Of a DNA stretch of 24,961 bases, positions 1 through 6,990 are shown in pieces (the first letter of the stretch is position 1; the number at the start of each line of letters is the position of its first letter). This stretch comes from a virus. The position numbers were made by a program, and so were the translations under genes. The notes below the pieces were generated by a model. It searched no databases and had not been told where the DNA came from. It saw only the letters and a list, made by a program, of their open reading frames with translations. The DNA lies in the IMG/VR virus record IMGVR_UViG_3300030202_001468, positions 1-24,961 of that record; one strand, given 5' to 3'.

Positions 1-2
1 AA

Positions 3-209
3 GATGTATTGAAGAAACCAATGATGGAAAACTTAGAAGAAAAGATTCTAAGAGAAATAGAGAAAGAAGGTGGTGCATTGGGTATGAAAAACCTAAAACA
101 GTTTGCTGAAGATAATGAATTAAAAGAAGTTTTATCACAAATGGAAAAAGAAGGTAAAATATTTACACACAAAGATGGAGACATCTACACACATGAACCA
201 AGAAAGTGA
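3..209 (+). CDS. Small winged-helix-like protein, 5' end outside window
   Basis: The frame is open to the left edge, so the start lies outside the window; a TTG at 9 or ATGs at 21 and 24 are possible but less likely. The first visible residues read DVLKKPMMEN, which match the end of the M-x-W-x-x-V-L-K tag that opens many neighbours, so the true start is probably two to four codons upstream. The rest (about residues 9-68) resembles a small winged helix: a helix starting LEEKILREIEKEG, a second around LKQFAEDNELKEVLSQMEKEG, then a short hairpin KIFTHKDGDIYTH. That would suit DNA binding, but no family is firmly recognised. It ends at the ribosome binding site of the next gene (GTGAT overlapping its stop). 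The reading frame is solid; the function is a guess from shape. Confidence 0.65.
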   Translation, partial: DVLKKPMMENLEEKILREIEKEGGALGMKNLKQFAEDNELKEVLSQMEKEGKIFTHKDGDIYTHEPRK

Positions 210-214
210 TTAAC

Positions 215-496
215 ATGGAATGGTTTGACCTCTTTAAGAATGAAAACAATAAGTTAGCACAAACATTGTATAGTGAAACTTTAGGTCTTATAGAAAAGAT
301 TCAACAAACAAGAGAAAAGTTAGTAAATGATGCAGAAGAAATTGCTGATGGAATGGTTAATGCAGGGCTTAATAGAGAAGATGCAAGAAATACTGCAAGA
401 CAAATATTATCTCCATTGTTTAAAGATTTAAAAGAACGTGAAAACGCCCTTAAGAAAGATTTAGAATTTTATATGAAAGAAGGGATGAAAGAATGA
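215..496 (+). CDS. Tagged small helical protein
   Basis: This 93-aa protein begins MEWFDLFKNEN, a clear copy of the tag. I chose the ATG at 215 over the in-frame GTG at 206 because GTGAT at 206-210 is a ribosome binding site at normal spacing and the ATG places the tag exactly at the N-terminus. The remainder is charged and helical, with heptad-like hydrophobic spacing in the EKIQQTREKLVND and FKDLKERENALKKD regions, suggesting a coiled coil. There is no signal peptide or membrane segment. Its stop overlaps the next start as ATGA at 493, so the two are probably translationally coupled. I recognise no family; the likely role is a minor virion or head-interior protein, inferred from tag and context only. 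Confidence 0.75.
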   Translation: MEWFDLFKNENNKLAQTLYSETLGLIEKIQQTREKLVNDAEEIADGMVNAGLNREDARNTARQILSPLFKDLKERENALKKDLEFYMKEGMKE

Positions 497-1005
497 CTTG
501 GTTTGATTCAATTAACAAAGATGAAGGCGATGTTGATGATGCTATTGACGAATTAGAAGAAATAGTTGAAGAGTTTGATTTAACTGAACATGAGTGGTCT
601 TCTGTTGATGATGCTTCTGATTATCTTTTTGAACATAAATATAAAGATAAGATGAATAAAAGTTTAGATTGGTTTGAAGTTGTTAAAAAGAAAAAATCTA
701 AGAAACATCCTGCATTAAAGAGAGCAGGTGTAAGTGGTTTTAGTAAACCAAAAAGAACTCCTGACCATAAGAGTAAATCTCACATTGTTGTTGTGAAAGA
801 TGGTGACAAAGTTAAGACTATTAGGTTCGGTCAAAAGGGAGTTAAAACTAATCAAACTGCCGGACAAAGAAAAGCGTTTAAATCAAGACATGCTAAAAAT
901 ATAAAGAGAGGAAAAACCTCTGCTGCTTATTGGGCTAATAAGGTTAAATGGAGTCCTAGCAAAACAAAAGAAAAGAAAAACAAGAAGTGGAGAAAAGGTT
1001 CTTAG
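493..1005 (+). CDS. Two-tag protein with basic DUF6321-like C-terminal domain
   Basis: This 170-aa protein has two parts. Residues 1-52 start with the tag (MTWFDSINKDE) and are very acidic. Residues 54-170 start with a methionine and carry a second tag, LDWFEVVKKK (W60), followed by a strongly basic domain with segments SGFSKPKRTPDHKSKSH, KTIRFGQKGVKT and SAAYWANKVKWSP. The basic domain resembles a small family widespread in marine phages that I believe is annotated DUF6321; function unknown, though the charge suggests nucleic-acid binding. The start overlaps the previous stop as ATGA. An ATG at 652 could in principle start the second half alone, but I see no strong ribosome binding site there. 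The layout looks like a fusion of two tagged genes. Confidence 0.8.
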   Translation: MTWFDSINKDEGDVDDAIDELEEIVEEFDLTEHEWSSVDDASDYLFEHKYKDKMNKSLDWFEVVKKKKSKKHPALKRAGVSGFSKPKRTPDHKSKSHIVVVKDGDKVKTIRFGQKGVKTNQTAGQRKAFKSRHAKNIKRGKTSAAYWANKVKWSPSKTKEKKNKKWRKGS

Positions 1006-1048
1006 AACAGATATGATAATTAGTTAGGTTATAGTCGGGGAGAAACAT

Positions 1049-1249
1049 ATGAGTAGTCTCGACTTTACTCAAACAGATAATCAAGCAAGTTGGTTTACTG
1101 TTATTCGTGGTGAAGGAGCAGTTACTACAACTAGCACTGGAACGTCTGATTTATTTAATAATGAAGCCGTTGGTGGTAAGGCAAAAAGAGTTACTTTGAG
1201 GCGTTACTGTAAGAAGTGTGAAGATAAAAAGAGGTGTTCTTGTGACTAA
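1049..1249 (+). CDS. Small Cys-rich protein with near-N-terminal tag
   Basis: This 66-aa protein carries a tag-like stretch ASWFTVIRGEG at residues 13-23 (W15) rather than at the very start. A Thr/Ser-rich piece VTTTSTG follows, and the end is Cys-rich (C-x2-C-x5-C-x-C), possibly binding zinc. A closely similar VTTTTSTG string occurs in the 59-aa tagged protein at 17512, so the two may share ancestry. The ATG at 1049 is preceded by CGGGGAG, an acceptable ribosome binding site, after a 43-bp gap that is one of the larger gaps in the window. The last codons overlap the GTG start of the next gene. I do not recognise the family. Confidence 0.65.
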   Translation: MSSLDFTQTDNQASWFTVIRGEGAVTTTSTGTSDLFNNEAVGGKAKRVTLRRYCKKCEDKKRCSCD

Positions 1250-2342
1250 AGGTGTAAAGAAAGATGAAGTAACTTTTACCTTTGGAAAGTATAAGGCTAC
1301 TGCAACTAGAGATTTTAAATCGTTTGCAGAGAATTATAAGATATGGAGAAGAACTTGTTCCGGTTTAAGAGGTAGGGCAATTGGTGTTGCTAAAACCAAA
1401 AAGAGTTTATTAGGTTTAGTTGTAGGTATGGGCAAGTTAGGTCGAATTGCAGGAAATAGTGGGCCAATGAGTGATAGAGGTTGGACATACATTGATAGAG
1501 AATTGAGAAAAATATTTAGTTTAAAGGGTGGTAGGCAAATAGATAAAGGCCAATTAGATTTATTGAAGAACTTAGATAATTTGTTGGAAGAATATAAAAA
1601 ACCAAACAGTCCTGCTAATCCTGCTAATATTTCATTTGAAGAACCTCTTAATTGGGATGATGAAACAGGAGAGGTTTTAGAAAGAAGAAATGTATATGGT
1701 CATTATTTAACAGAAGATTATGTAGAATATAGAAATGAATTCAAAGGTACTAAATTAACTGCGGTTGACAAAAGTTGGTATTCATATCAAGATGATGGTT
1801 CAGCAAGACCTCCTATGTGGCAAGCCTTGTTTGGAGAAGATAAAATTCTCGGAAAGGAATCAAAGGGTTTACAACAAGTTGTAAAAGATGCAATTAAATC
1901 ATTTGCTAATTTAGGATTATCATTTAGGAAGGATACACCTATTCCAATTCAAGGAAGAGGTAGTGGAGCAGCCGCATTAAAAATTCCTGAAATTAAATCT
2001 ATGTTTACTGCATTTGCTAGAGATGATGAATTTACAACTCCTGCGGGTAATTTTAGTACAGATAAAGCAGCAAGAATAATTAGGAACACTCCAATAAATC
2101 TAACAACCAAACAACATCAAAATGTGTTACGTCAAATAGAATCAGATTTGAAAATTCCAAATGAGATTGAAGAAGTTTACATTAAGATGTCTAGAGGGCA
2201 AATGAAAAATATGGCAGTATTAGCAGGATGGAAACCTCCTGTAAAAGAAGAACCTAAAAAGGAAGAACCTAAAGATACTGTTAGAACTAGTGCAAATGTA
2301 GAACCTACAGATTGGAGAACTATAATGAAGGTGAAAGTATGA
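1242..2342 (+). CDS. Unknown 366-aa protein with C-terminal tag
   Basis: I chose the GTG at 1242 because GAGGTG at 1231-1236 sits at proper spacing; an in-frame GTG at 1218 would add eight residues. The N-terminal part is basic (FGKYKATATRDFKSF, WRRTCSGLRGRAIG), followed by a mixed region with several aromatic residues. A Lys/Glu/Pro linker (VKEEPKKEEPKDT) leads to the last residues TDWRTIMKVKV, which match the tag but lie at the C-terminus (W358). The gene overlaps its upstream neighbour by 8 nt and its stop overlaps the next ATG as ATGA. No domain is recognised. A flexible linker ahead of a terminal tag fits a protein tethered to another virion component, which is an inference. Confidence 0.75.
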   Translation: MTKGVKKDEVTFTFGKYKATATRDFKSFAENYKIWRRTCSGLRGRAIGVAKTKKSLLGLVVGMGKLGRIAGNSGPMSDRGWTYIDRELRKIFSLKGGRQIDKGQLDLLKNLDNLLEEYKKPNSPANPANISFEEPLNWDDETGEVLERRNVYGHYLTEDYVEYRNEFKGTKLTAVDKSWYSYQDDGSARPPMWQALFGEDKILGKESKGLQQVVKDAIKSFANLGLSFRKDTPIPIQGRGSGAAALKIPEIKSMFTAFARDDEFTTPAGNFSTDKAARIIRNTPINLTTKQHQNVLRQIESDLKIPNEIEEVYIKMSRGQMKNMAVLAGWKPPVKEEPKKEEPKDTVRTSANVEPTDWRTIMKVKV

Positions 2343-2635
2343 AGTGGCAAAACATACTAAAAAACAATTCTAAAAAAATGAAACAACAAAAATGGAGAAT
2401 GGATAATTTAGGGTTCAAAGAAAACGAATCTATTTTTGAATATGAGAAAAGAACAGGTGATAAAATAACATATCATGACAAATACGATAAAAATGGACAG
2501 TTTACTGAAGAGACTATACAATCTAAAAAACACGGTAATATTTCTATCACTCCGAATAACTATGGTTTTCAAACCTTTGAATGGGATATTGAAGGTGATG
2601 GGGAGTGGTTATTAGAAAGAGGCGGATACATATGA
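2339..2635 (+). CDS. Tagged small protein, unknown function
   Basis: This 98-aa protein starts MKWQNILKNNS at the ATG at 2339, which overlaps the previous stop as ATGA and has GGTGA four bases upstream; that decides the start over an earlier in-frame TTG at 2312. After the tag comes a Lys/Gln-rich helix, then a probable beta region (DKITYHDKYDKNGQF, ISITPNNYGFQTFEWD). It ends near the next ATG, again as an ATGA overlap at 2632. There are no membrane segments. The family is not recognised. It belongs to the tightly coupled chain of tagged genes on either side. Confidence 0.75.
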   Translation: MKWQNILKNNSKKMKQQKWRMDNLGFKENESIFEYEKRTGDKITYHDKYDKNGQFTEETIQSKKHGNISITPNNYGFQTFEWDIEGDGEWLLERGGYI

Positions 2636-4098
2636 GTTGGGAAAAAGTATTGAAACAACCGGAATTACAGCAACCACCAATGGAGCAACCGCCAATGGAA
2701 GAACCTATGGTTGACCCAACAACAGGATTACCATTAGACCCTATGGCTCAACAAGCAGGTATGGCAGTTCCTCCTCAAACTCCTACTAATCCAAATCCAA
2801 CAGGAGAAGAAGAATTTCCTGTAGACCCTGAAGTAGAAGATGATGCTAAATTAAATAAATGGTTTTCTACTATTGTAAAACAAACAAATCCATATAATCA
2901 ACCAACAGTAAATCCTGCTACGCCTGACCCTAATAAAAAAAAAGAACAGGCTGAGGCTGCTGCTTTAAGAGAAAAGTTAGCAGGTGAAGCAAGAGCCAAA
3001 CAAGCATCACAAAGGATTCAAGCAGACTTTCAAAGAAGGGCTAAAGCAGGAGCAAAAGCAAATAGAAAACCATTAGTAACTAGTGTTCCTCAAGGAACAA
3101 TAAATCCTGATGCTCCTTTAGAAGCGGCAGGTAGAGCAGTTCTAAGTGGTGGTAAAAAGATTTTAGGTGGTGGTAAACAACTTGCAAGTGGAGCAATGGC
3201 AGCAGGAGCAGATACCGCAACAAGTAGAGAATTAGTACAAGGAGCAAAAAATATTAAACAGGGTTTAAAAGAAGAAAAAGATACATTAATAGGAGCAGGA
3301 AAGAATGTTTTAGATGCAGGAAAAAAAGTTTTTCAAACAGGCCAACAAGCCATAGCAAATCCAAAGGGAGCAGTAAGGGAAGCAAAGAAAAATTTGCGAG
3401 CAATGGGGGCTGAGACTAAAGAAAGTTGGAAAGATGCAGTTAAAAGAAGAAATGAAAGAGTATATGGTGGATATGAAAATCCACAACAACAGAAAGAGGC
3501 GGAAGAAAAAGAACGTATTGCAGAGAGACAAAAAAAGATTGCAGAGAGAGTTAAGTTCCGACAAGAACAACAAGCAATTGGAGCAAATAAACCTCGTCAA
3601 TATACAGACCCCGAAACAAGTGAAGTAAAAGATATGGAAAGGGGTTATGCTGATACGGCTATAGAAGAATATGATGTATCAGATGAAGGCGAAATAAAAT
3701 TTCAAACATTTAAAGATGCCTTTATGCGAGAAAATGTTAGTCCAATGAAATATAAAAATGAACAAGGTTACAGAACTAAAATAAATAATATTTTGAGAGA
3801 TAGATATAAACTAGATGTGTCAGATAATTTACCCAAAGAAATGATTGCAGAAATATTAGACGATTTAGAACAACCAACTCTAAGGGGAGAAAAAGTAGAA
3901 CCAAGACTTCTTACAGAAGAAGAAAGAGTTGAAGCGTTCAAAAGACAGAAAGAAGGGCGTGGCTTAACAGGTGCATATTTAGCAGGACGAGAAGACGAAG
4001 TCGAAGACAAAGACGAAGAAAAGAAAATGGATTTACAAAAACAAGATAGAAGAGATGACCCTGCACTATGGGAAAGTTGGGATGGTGGACTAATTTGA
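2632..4098 (+). CDS. Tagged large protein with Pro/Gln-rich and Ala/Gly/Lys helical regions
   Basis: This 488-aa protein begins MSWEKVLKQPE at the ATG at 2632, overlapping the previous stop. Residues 10-70 are Pro/Gln/Met-rich and probably disordered. A second tag-like sequence, NKWFSTIVKQ, lies at W77. Residues about 110-285 are Ala/Gly/Lys-rich with repeated units such as GAGKNVLDAGKKV and GGGKQLASGAM, suggesting long amphipathic helices. Residues about 285-330 are a highly charged coiled coil (QKEAEEKERIAERQKK). The C-terminal third is more globular and ends acidic. This composition resembles internal or ejected virion proteins rather than an enzyme, and amphipathic repeats can interact with membranes; both points are inference. 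No named family is recognised. Confidence 0.8.
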   Translation: MSWEKVLKQPELQQPPMEQPPMEEPMVDPTTGLPLDPMAQQAGMAVPPQTPTNPNPTGEEEFPVDPEVEDDAKLNKWFSTIVKQTNPYNQPTVNPATPDPNKKKEQAEAAALREKLAGEARAKQASQRIQADFQRRAKAGAKANRKPLVTSVPQGTINPDAPLEAAGRAVLSGGKKILGGGKQLASGAMAAGADTATSRELVQGAKNIKQGLKEEKDTLIGAGKNVLDAGKKVFQTGQQAIANPKGAVREAKKNLRAMGAETKESWKDAVKRRNERVYGGYENPQQQKEAEEKERIAERQKKIAERVKFRQEQQAIGANKPRQYTDPETSEVKDMERGYADTAIEEYDVSDEGEIKFQTFKDAFMRENVSPMKYKNEQGYRTKINNILRDRYKLDVSDNLPKEMIAEILDDLEQPTLRGEKVEPRLLTEEERVEAFKRQKEGRGLTGAYLAGREDEVEDKDEEKKMDLQKQDRRDDPALWESWDGGLI

Positions 4099-4751
4099 TT
4101 ACTAGAAAGAGATGTCCTTTGTGTACTCACGAAGATAGAAGTCAACTTGAAGCAGACTTAGAATCAATGAGTTATACTACTGATGCGTTAGACCAACAAA
4201 TGAATTGGCCTAGTGGAACTAGTTCAAGACATCAAAGAAATCATATGGGCAATTATACTAATTCATCAAACCCAAGATGTAAATTATGTGTTAATCCGAT
4301 TCGGAACGAATTGGAGGAACAACTTCACGATGGTAATATGACACCCGCAGGTGCGGCTAATATTGTTGGTTGTTCTGAAGACCAAGTTGTTAGACATATG
4401 AAAAGTCATCTTCAACCATTAGTTCAAGAATCTGCTGCTCAATTAATTGCTAAAAAAGAAGTTGATGAAATAGATACTCTTAGTAATAATATTTCTAGAC
4501 TTGAAAGTAGGATTGATATGTTGTTTAATGAAGAAGGAACAGACCCTAAGTATATTGATTCGTTAACTAAGTTAGCAAAAGAAATTCGTGAGAGTTTAAA
4601 ATATCTCATGGAGTTTAAGGGTAAGTTAGTTCACAAGAGACAAGACACAATTATAGTTCATCAGATGCAGATTGTAAAAGAAGTTCTTGCACAGAACCAT
4701 CCTGAAGTTTGGTTGGATGTTAGAAATAAAATGCAGGAGAAGTTACAATGA
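4095..4751 (+). CDS. Tandem zinc/HTH protein, probable terminase small subunit
   Basis: Residues 7-50 and 62-105 are two copies of one module: C-x2-C, 35 residues, then H-x3-H (C7, C10, H46, H50 and C62, C65, H101, H105). Between the metal ligands each copy has a helix-turn-helix-like stretch, clearest in the second (GAANIVGCSEDQVVRHMKSH). A long coiled coil (about 120-170) and a helical tail follow. DNA-binding HTH plus a coiled-coil oligomerisation region is the usual plan of small terminase subunits, which recognise viral DNA for packaging; TerL lies 5.5 kb downstream. The TTG at 4095 has GGTGG six bases upstream and forms a TTGA overlap. An in-frame ATG at 4068 would add nine residues (MGKLGWWTN). 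It could instead be a transcriptional regulator. Confidence 0.6.
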   Translation: MITRKRCPLCTHEDRSQLEADLESMSYTTDALDQQMNWPSGTSSRHQRNHMGNYTNSSNPRCKLCVNPIRNELEEQLHDGNMTPAGAANIVGCSEDQVVRHMKSHLQPLVQESAAQLIAKKEVDEIDTLSNNISRLESRIDMLFNEEGTDPKYIDSLTKLAKEIRESLKYLMEFKGKLVHKRQDTIIVHQMQIVKEVLAQNHPEVWLDVRNKMQEKLQ

Positions 4752-5218
4752 ATTGGTTTAGTGTTCTGAAAGAAGATGATGATGATGGTCCATACTCTAT
4801 TGAAAAAACGCCGGAAAAGGTTAAGGCAGCACTAGACAAGAAGAATGAATTTAAAAGAAAGAAGGAAGAAGTTATACAAGAATATCTTAACTATGTGGAC
4901 ACCTTTGGAGTAGGAGAAAATAGAAAATTAACATCAGTAGGCCAATTAGGTACAATCAATCAAGAAGGTAGGATATTTAGAAAAGTCTATGAAAAGGCTT
5001 TAAAAGATATAGGAATTCTTGGACATGATAAAATAAAAATAGATTATACAAATTATGAACAGTTTGATGTTGATAGAAAAATAAGTGATTTGAGAAATGC
5101 TCTTGAAAATGCAAAGGAATTTTATAAAGATGATATTAAGGATTTCTATCGTACTAGAATAAAAGAAAGGAATTTGTATAAAATGAGTTGGTTTTCGGCA
5201 ATAGGTGATTTACAATGA
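4748..5218 (+). CDS. Tagged helical protein with tags at both ends
   Basis: This 156-aa protein begins MNWFSVLKEDD (ATG overlapping the previous stop) and ends MSWFSAIGDLQ. The interior is helical and charged, with long stretches likely to form coiled coils (DKKNEFKRKKEEVIQEYLNY and ISDLRNALENAKEFYKDD). The C-terminal copy is preceded by an in-frame ATG at 5183, only 32 nt before the start of the next gene, which itself opens MSWESVLK. The repeated ATGAGTTGG suggests local duplication of a start region. The final GDLQ codons contain GGTGAT, the ribosome binding site of the next gene. Function is unknown; it is presumably a virion-interior or assembly protein. Confidence 0.75.
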   Translation: MNWFSVLKEDDDDGPYSIEKTPEKVKAALDKKNEFKRKKEEVIQEYLNYVDTFGVGENRKLTSVGQLGTINQEGRIFRKVYEKALKDIGILGHDKIKIDYTNYEQFDVDRKISDLRNALENAKEFYKDDIKDFYRTRIKERNLYKMSWFSAIGDLQ

Positions 5219-6990
5219 GTTGGGAATCTGTATTAAAAAACGAAGATGAGAAAACAACTCAATCTAAGTTACCTAAAGAATTAATTCCTGAAGGTGCTAC
5301 TGTTGCTACAAGACCTATAGAAGAATGGTTCAAAGGAAAACCAAAGAAAACTAAACCTGTAGATAATACAAAAGGTACAACACAAACATCATTAGGAGAT
5401 TTTGAAAAGGCAGAAAAACCTCCTGCTAAATATTGGGATAAGCAGATTAACATTCTAATGTTGTCAGATAATAAAGCAGGTATTGAAAAACTTATTCAAG
5501 GTGTTAAAGATAATAGTACAGATAACAAAGGATACACATATGATAGGGTACAAATATTAAGGGCAGCAAATCGTCAAATGAAAGAAGCCGGAGATGAAAA
5601 TGAAAAAGAACTTATTCAAATGATACTAGATGGTATTCCTAAAGCACTAAGAGATACACAATCTATAGATGAAAGACCTCTTATGAAAAATAAGATTCAA
5701 TTAATATTAGATGGTAAACATGATGAAGCATTAGAATATTTTGATGCTAACGAAAGAAGACGAAGAGAACTTAAGGTATGGGATGAAAAGAACGAAAATA
5801 AATTATCTGAATATTTAAAAGATAAACCGGAACTTGCTGCACAATTAAAATTTAAACTTCCACAAGAGGAAGAAGATTTGAAAGTTAAAGTAGATGAAAG
5901 TAAATTAACTCCTGAATTTTTAGTAGAATATTTACAGATGTTGTACAATGTAGGAAACATGATGAAACCTCCTTATGTTCCAAAACAATTTGTAAAGATG
6001 TTAGGTAGAAGAGTAAATCCTTCTTTAGAATGGATTATGGAAAATCCTAATTTTGAACCATCTAAGTTCCCAAAAAAAGGAACAGTAAAACAAAGCAGCC
6101 AACAAGAAGCCGTATATGAAATGTTAAGAAACAATCTATTTGTAGATGAAGACGCAGAAATTATACCAAAAACAGGAGAAAATGTTTCTGAAGTTATACA
6201 AAACTTATGGGATGATTCAAAGGGCAACATTAAAGATTTTAGAAGATTAATGAAAGATAATCCTAACAGTTTTTCTTTAGAAAATGAATTTTCTTCTAGA
6301 GTTAGTGGGAAAGAAAATATAGATTATAGTATTCCTAAAGCAGACCATGATGCTCTTATGGCTGCAAAGAATAAAAAATTAAATGAAAAACAATTAAAAA
6401 TATTAGAAAAATATTTTACTGATATAGATGAAGACGAAGTAATTGATTTTTATGAACAATATGAAAAAGAAATAAATCGTATGAAAGATAATAGAAGTGG
6501 AGGAATGAGAGCAGCATCCAAGGAAGATGGTAAAAAATTAATTAGATTATTTGGTCAACATGGAGAGGCTAAAATCTTTTCAACTGATACTATTGATACA
6601 GATGAAGATGCCTTAGAAGAATATTTAGCCTTAGCAAGAAAAACTGATGGTGCTAATATGTTTAGATTGGATGAAGTTTCAACTCAATCTGCAACATTGC
6701 CAAGTGTTATGCGAGTTTTAGGTAGGTTATCTATGTTAACTGTAGGCGGAGCAAATAGTTTACCAAGATTAGTTAAAAGATATGGTAAACAAGCATCCGA
6801 AGAAAATGAAAAAGATTTGAGAGAAGCATTGTCGCAATCAAATTATGATAAATTAAGAGAGTCTTTTTTTGATGCGTTAAGGAAAACTATTGTAGACTAT
6901 ATGGGTAGTGGCGACAAAAGTATACTACATGGTATGAAAAAGATAGAACCTTATAATTGGGTAAAAGCGAGGGTAGCAGATGGTAACTAA
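5215..6990 (+). CDS. Tagged 591-aa protein, unknown function
   Basis: The protein begins MSWESVLKNEDEK at the ATG at 5215, with GGTGAT at 5204-5209. The N-terminal 80 residues are Lys/Pro/Thr-rich and probably disordered. The rest is a long soluble helical protein with no signal peptide or membrane segment. The region around FRLDEVSTQSATLPSVMRVLGRLSML and SLPRLVKRYGKQASEENEKD is the most conserved-looking part. I see no catalytic motif. Its stop overlaps the next gene by 11 nt. Together with the 898-aa neighbour it forms a 4.5-kb block of large unknown proteins just upstream of the packaging genes. A minor virion or ejected protein is a reasonable guess. Confidence 0.8.
   Translation: MSWESVLKNEDEKTTQSKLPKELIPEGATVATRPIEEWFKGKPKKTKPVDNTKGTTQTSLGDFEKAEKPPAKYWDKQINILMLSDNKAGIEKLIQGVKDNSTDNKGYTYDRVQILRAANRQMKEAGDENEKELIQMILDGIPKALRDTQSIDERPLMKNKIQLILDGKHDEALEYFDANERRRRELKVWDEKNENKLSEYLKDKPELAAQLKFKLPQEEEDLKVKVDESKLTPEFLVEYLQMLYNVGNMMKPPYVPKQFVKMLGRRVNPSLEWIMENPNFEPSKFPKKGTVKQSSQQEAVYEMLRNNLFVDEDAEIIPKTGENVSEVIQNLWDDSKGNIKDFRRLMKDNPNSFSLENEFSSRVSGKENIDYSIPKADHDALMAAKNKKLNEKQLKILEKYFTDIDEDEVIDFYEQYEKEINRMKDNRSGGMRAASKEDGKKLIRLFGQHGEAKIFSTDTIDTDEDALEEYLALARKTDGANMFRLDEVSTQSATLPSVMRVLGRLSMLTVGGANSLPRLVKRYGKQASEENEKDLREALSQSNYDKLRESFFDALRKTIVDYMGSGDKSILHGMKKIEPYNWVKARVADGN

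Noticed and set aside
3434-3628. Alternative + strand frame inside the 488-aa protein
   Set aside because: It is a shadow of the AT-rich, Lys-rich coding frame with no supporting ribosome binding site.
4068-4094. ATG at 4068 as the start of the zinc/HTH protein, giving a tag-like WWTNLI
   Set aside because: The ribosome binding site fits the TTG at 4095 better and the stretch lacks the Lys of the tag, though it cannot be excluded.
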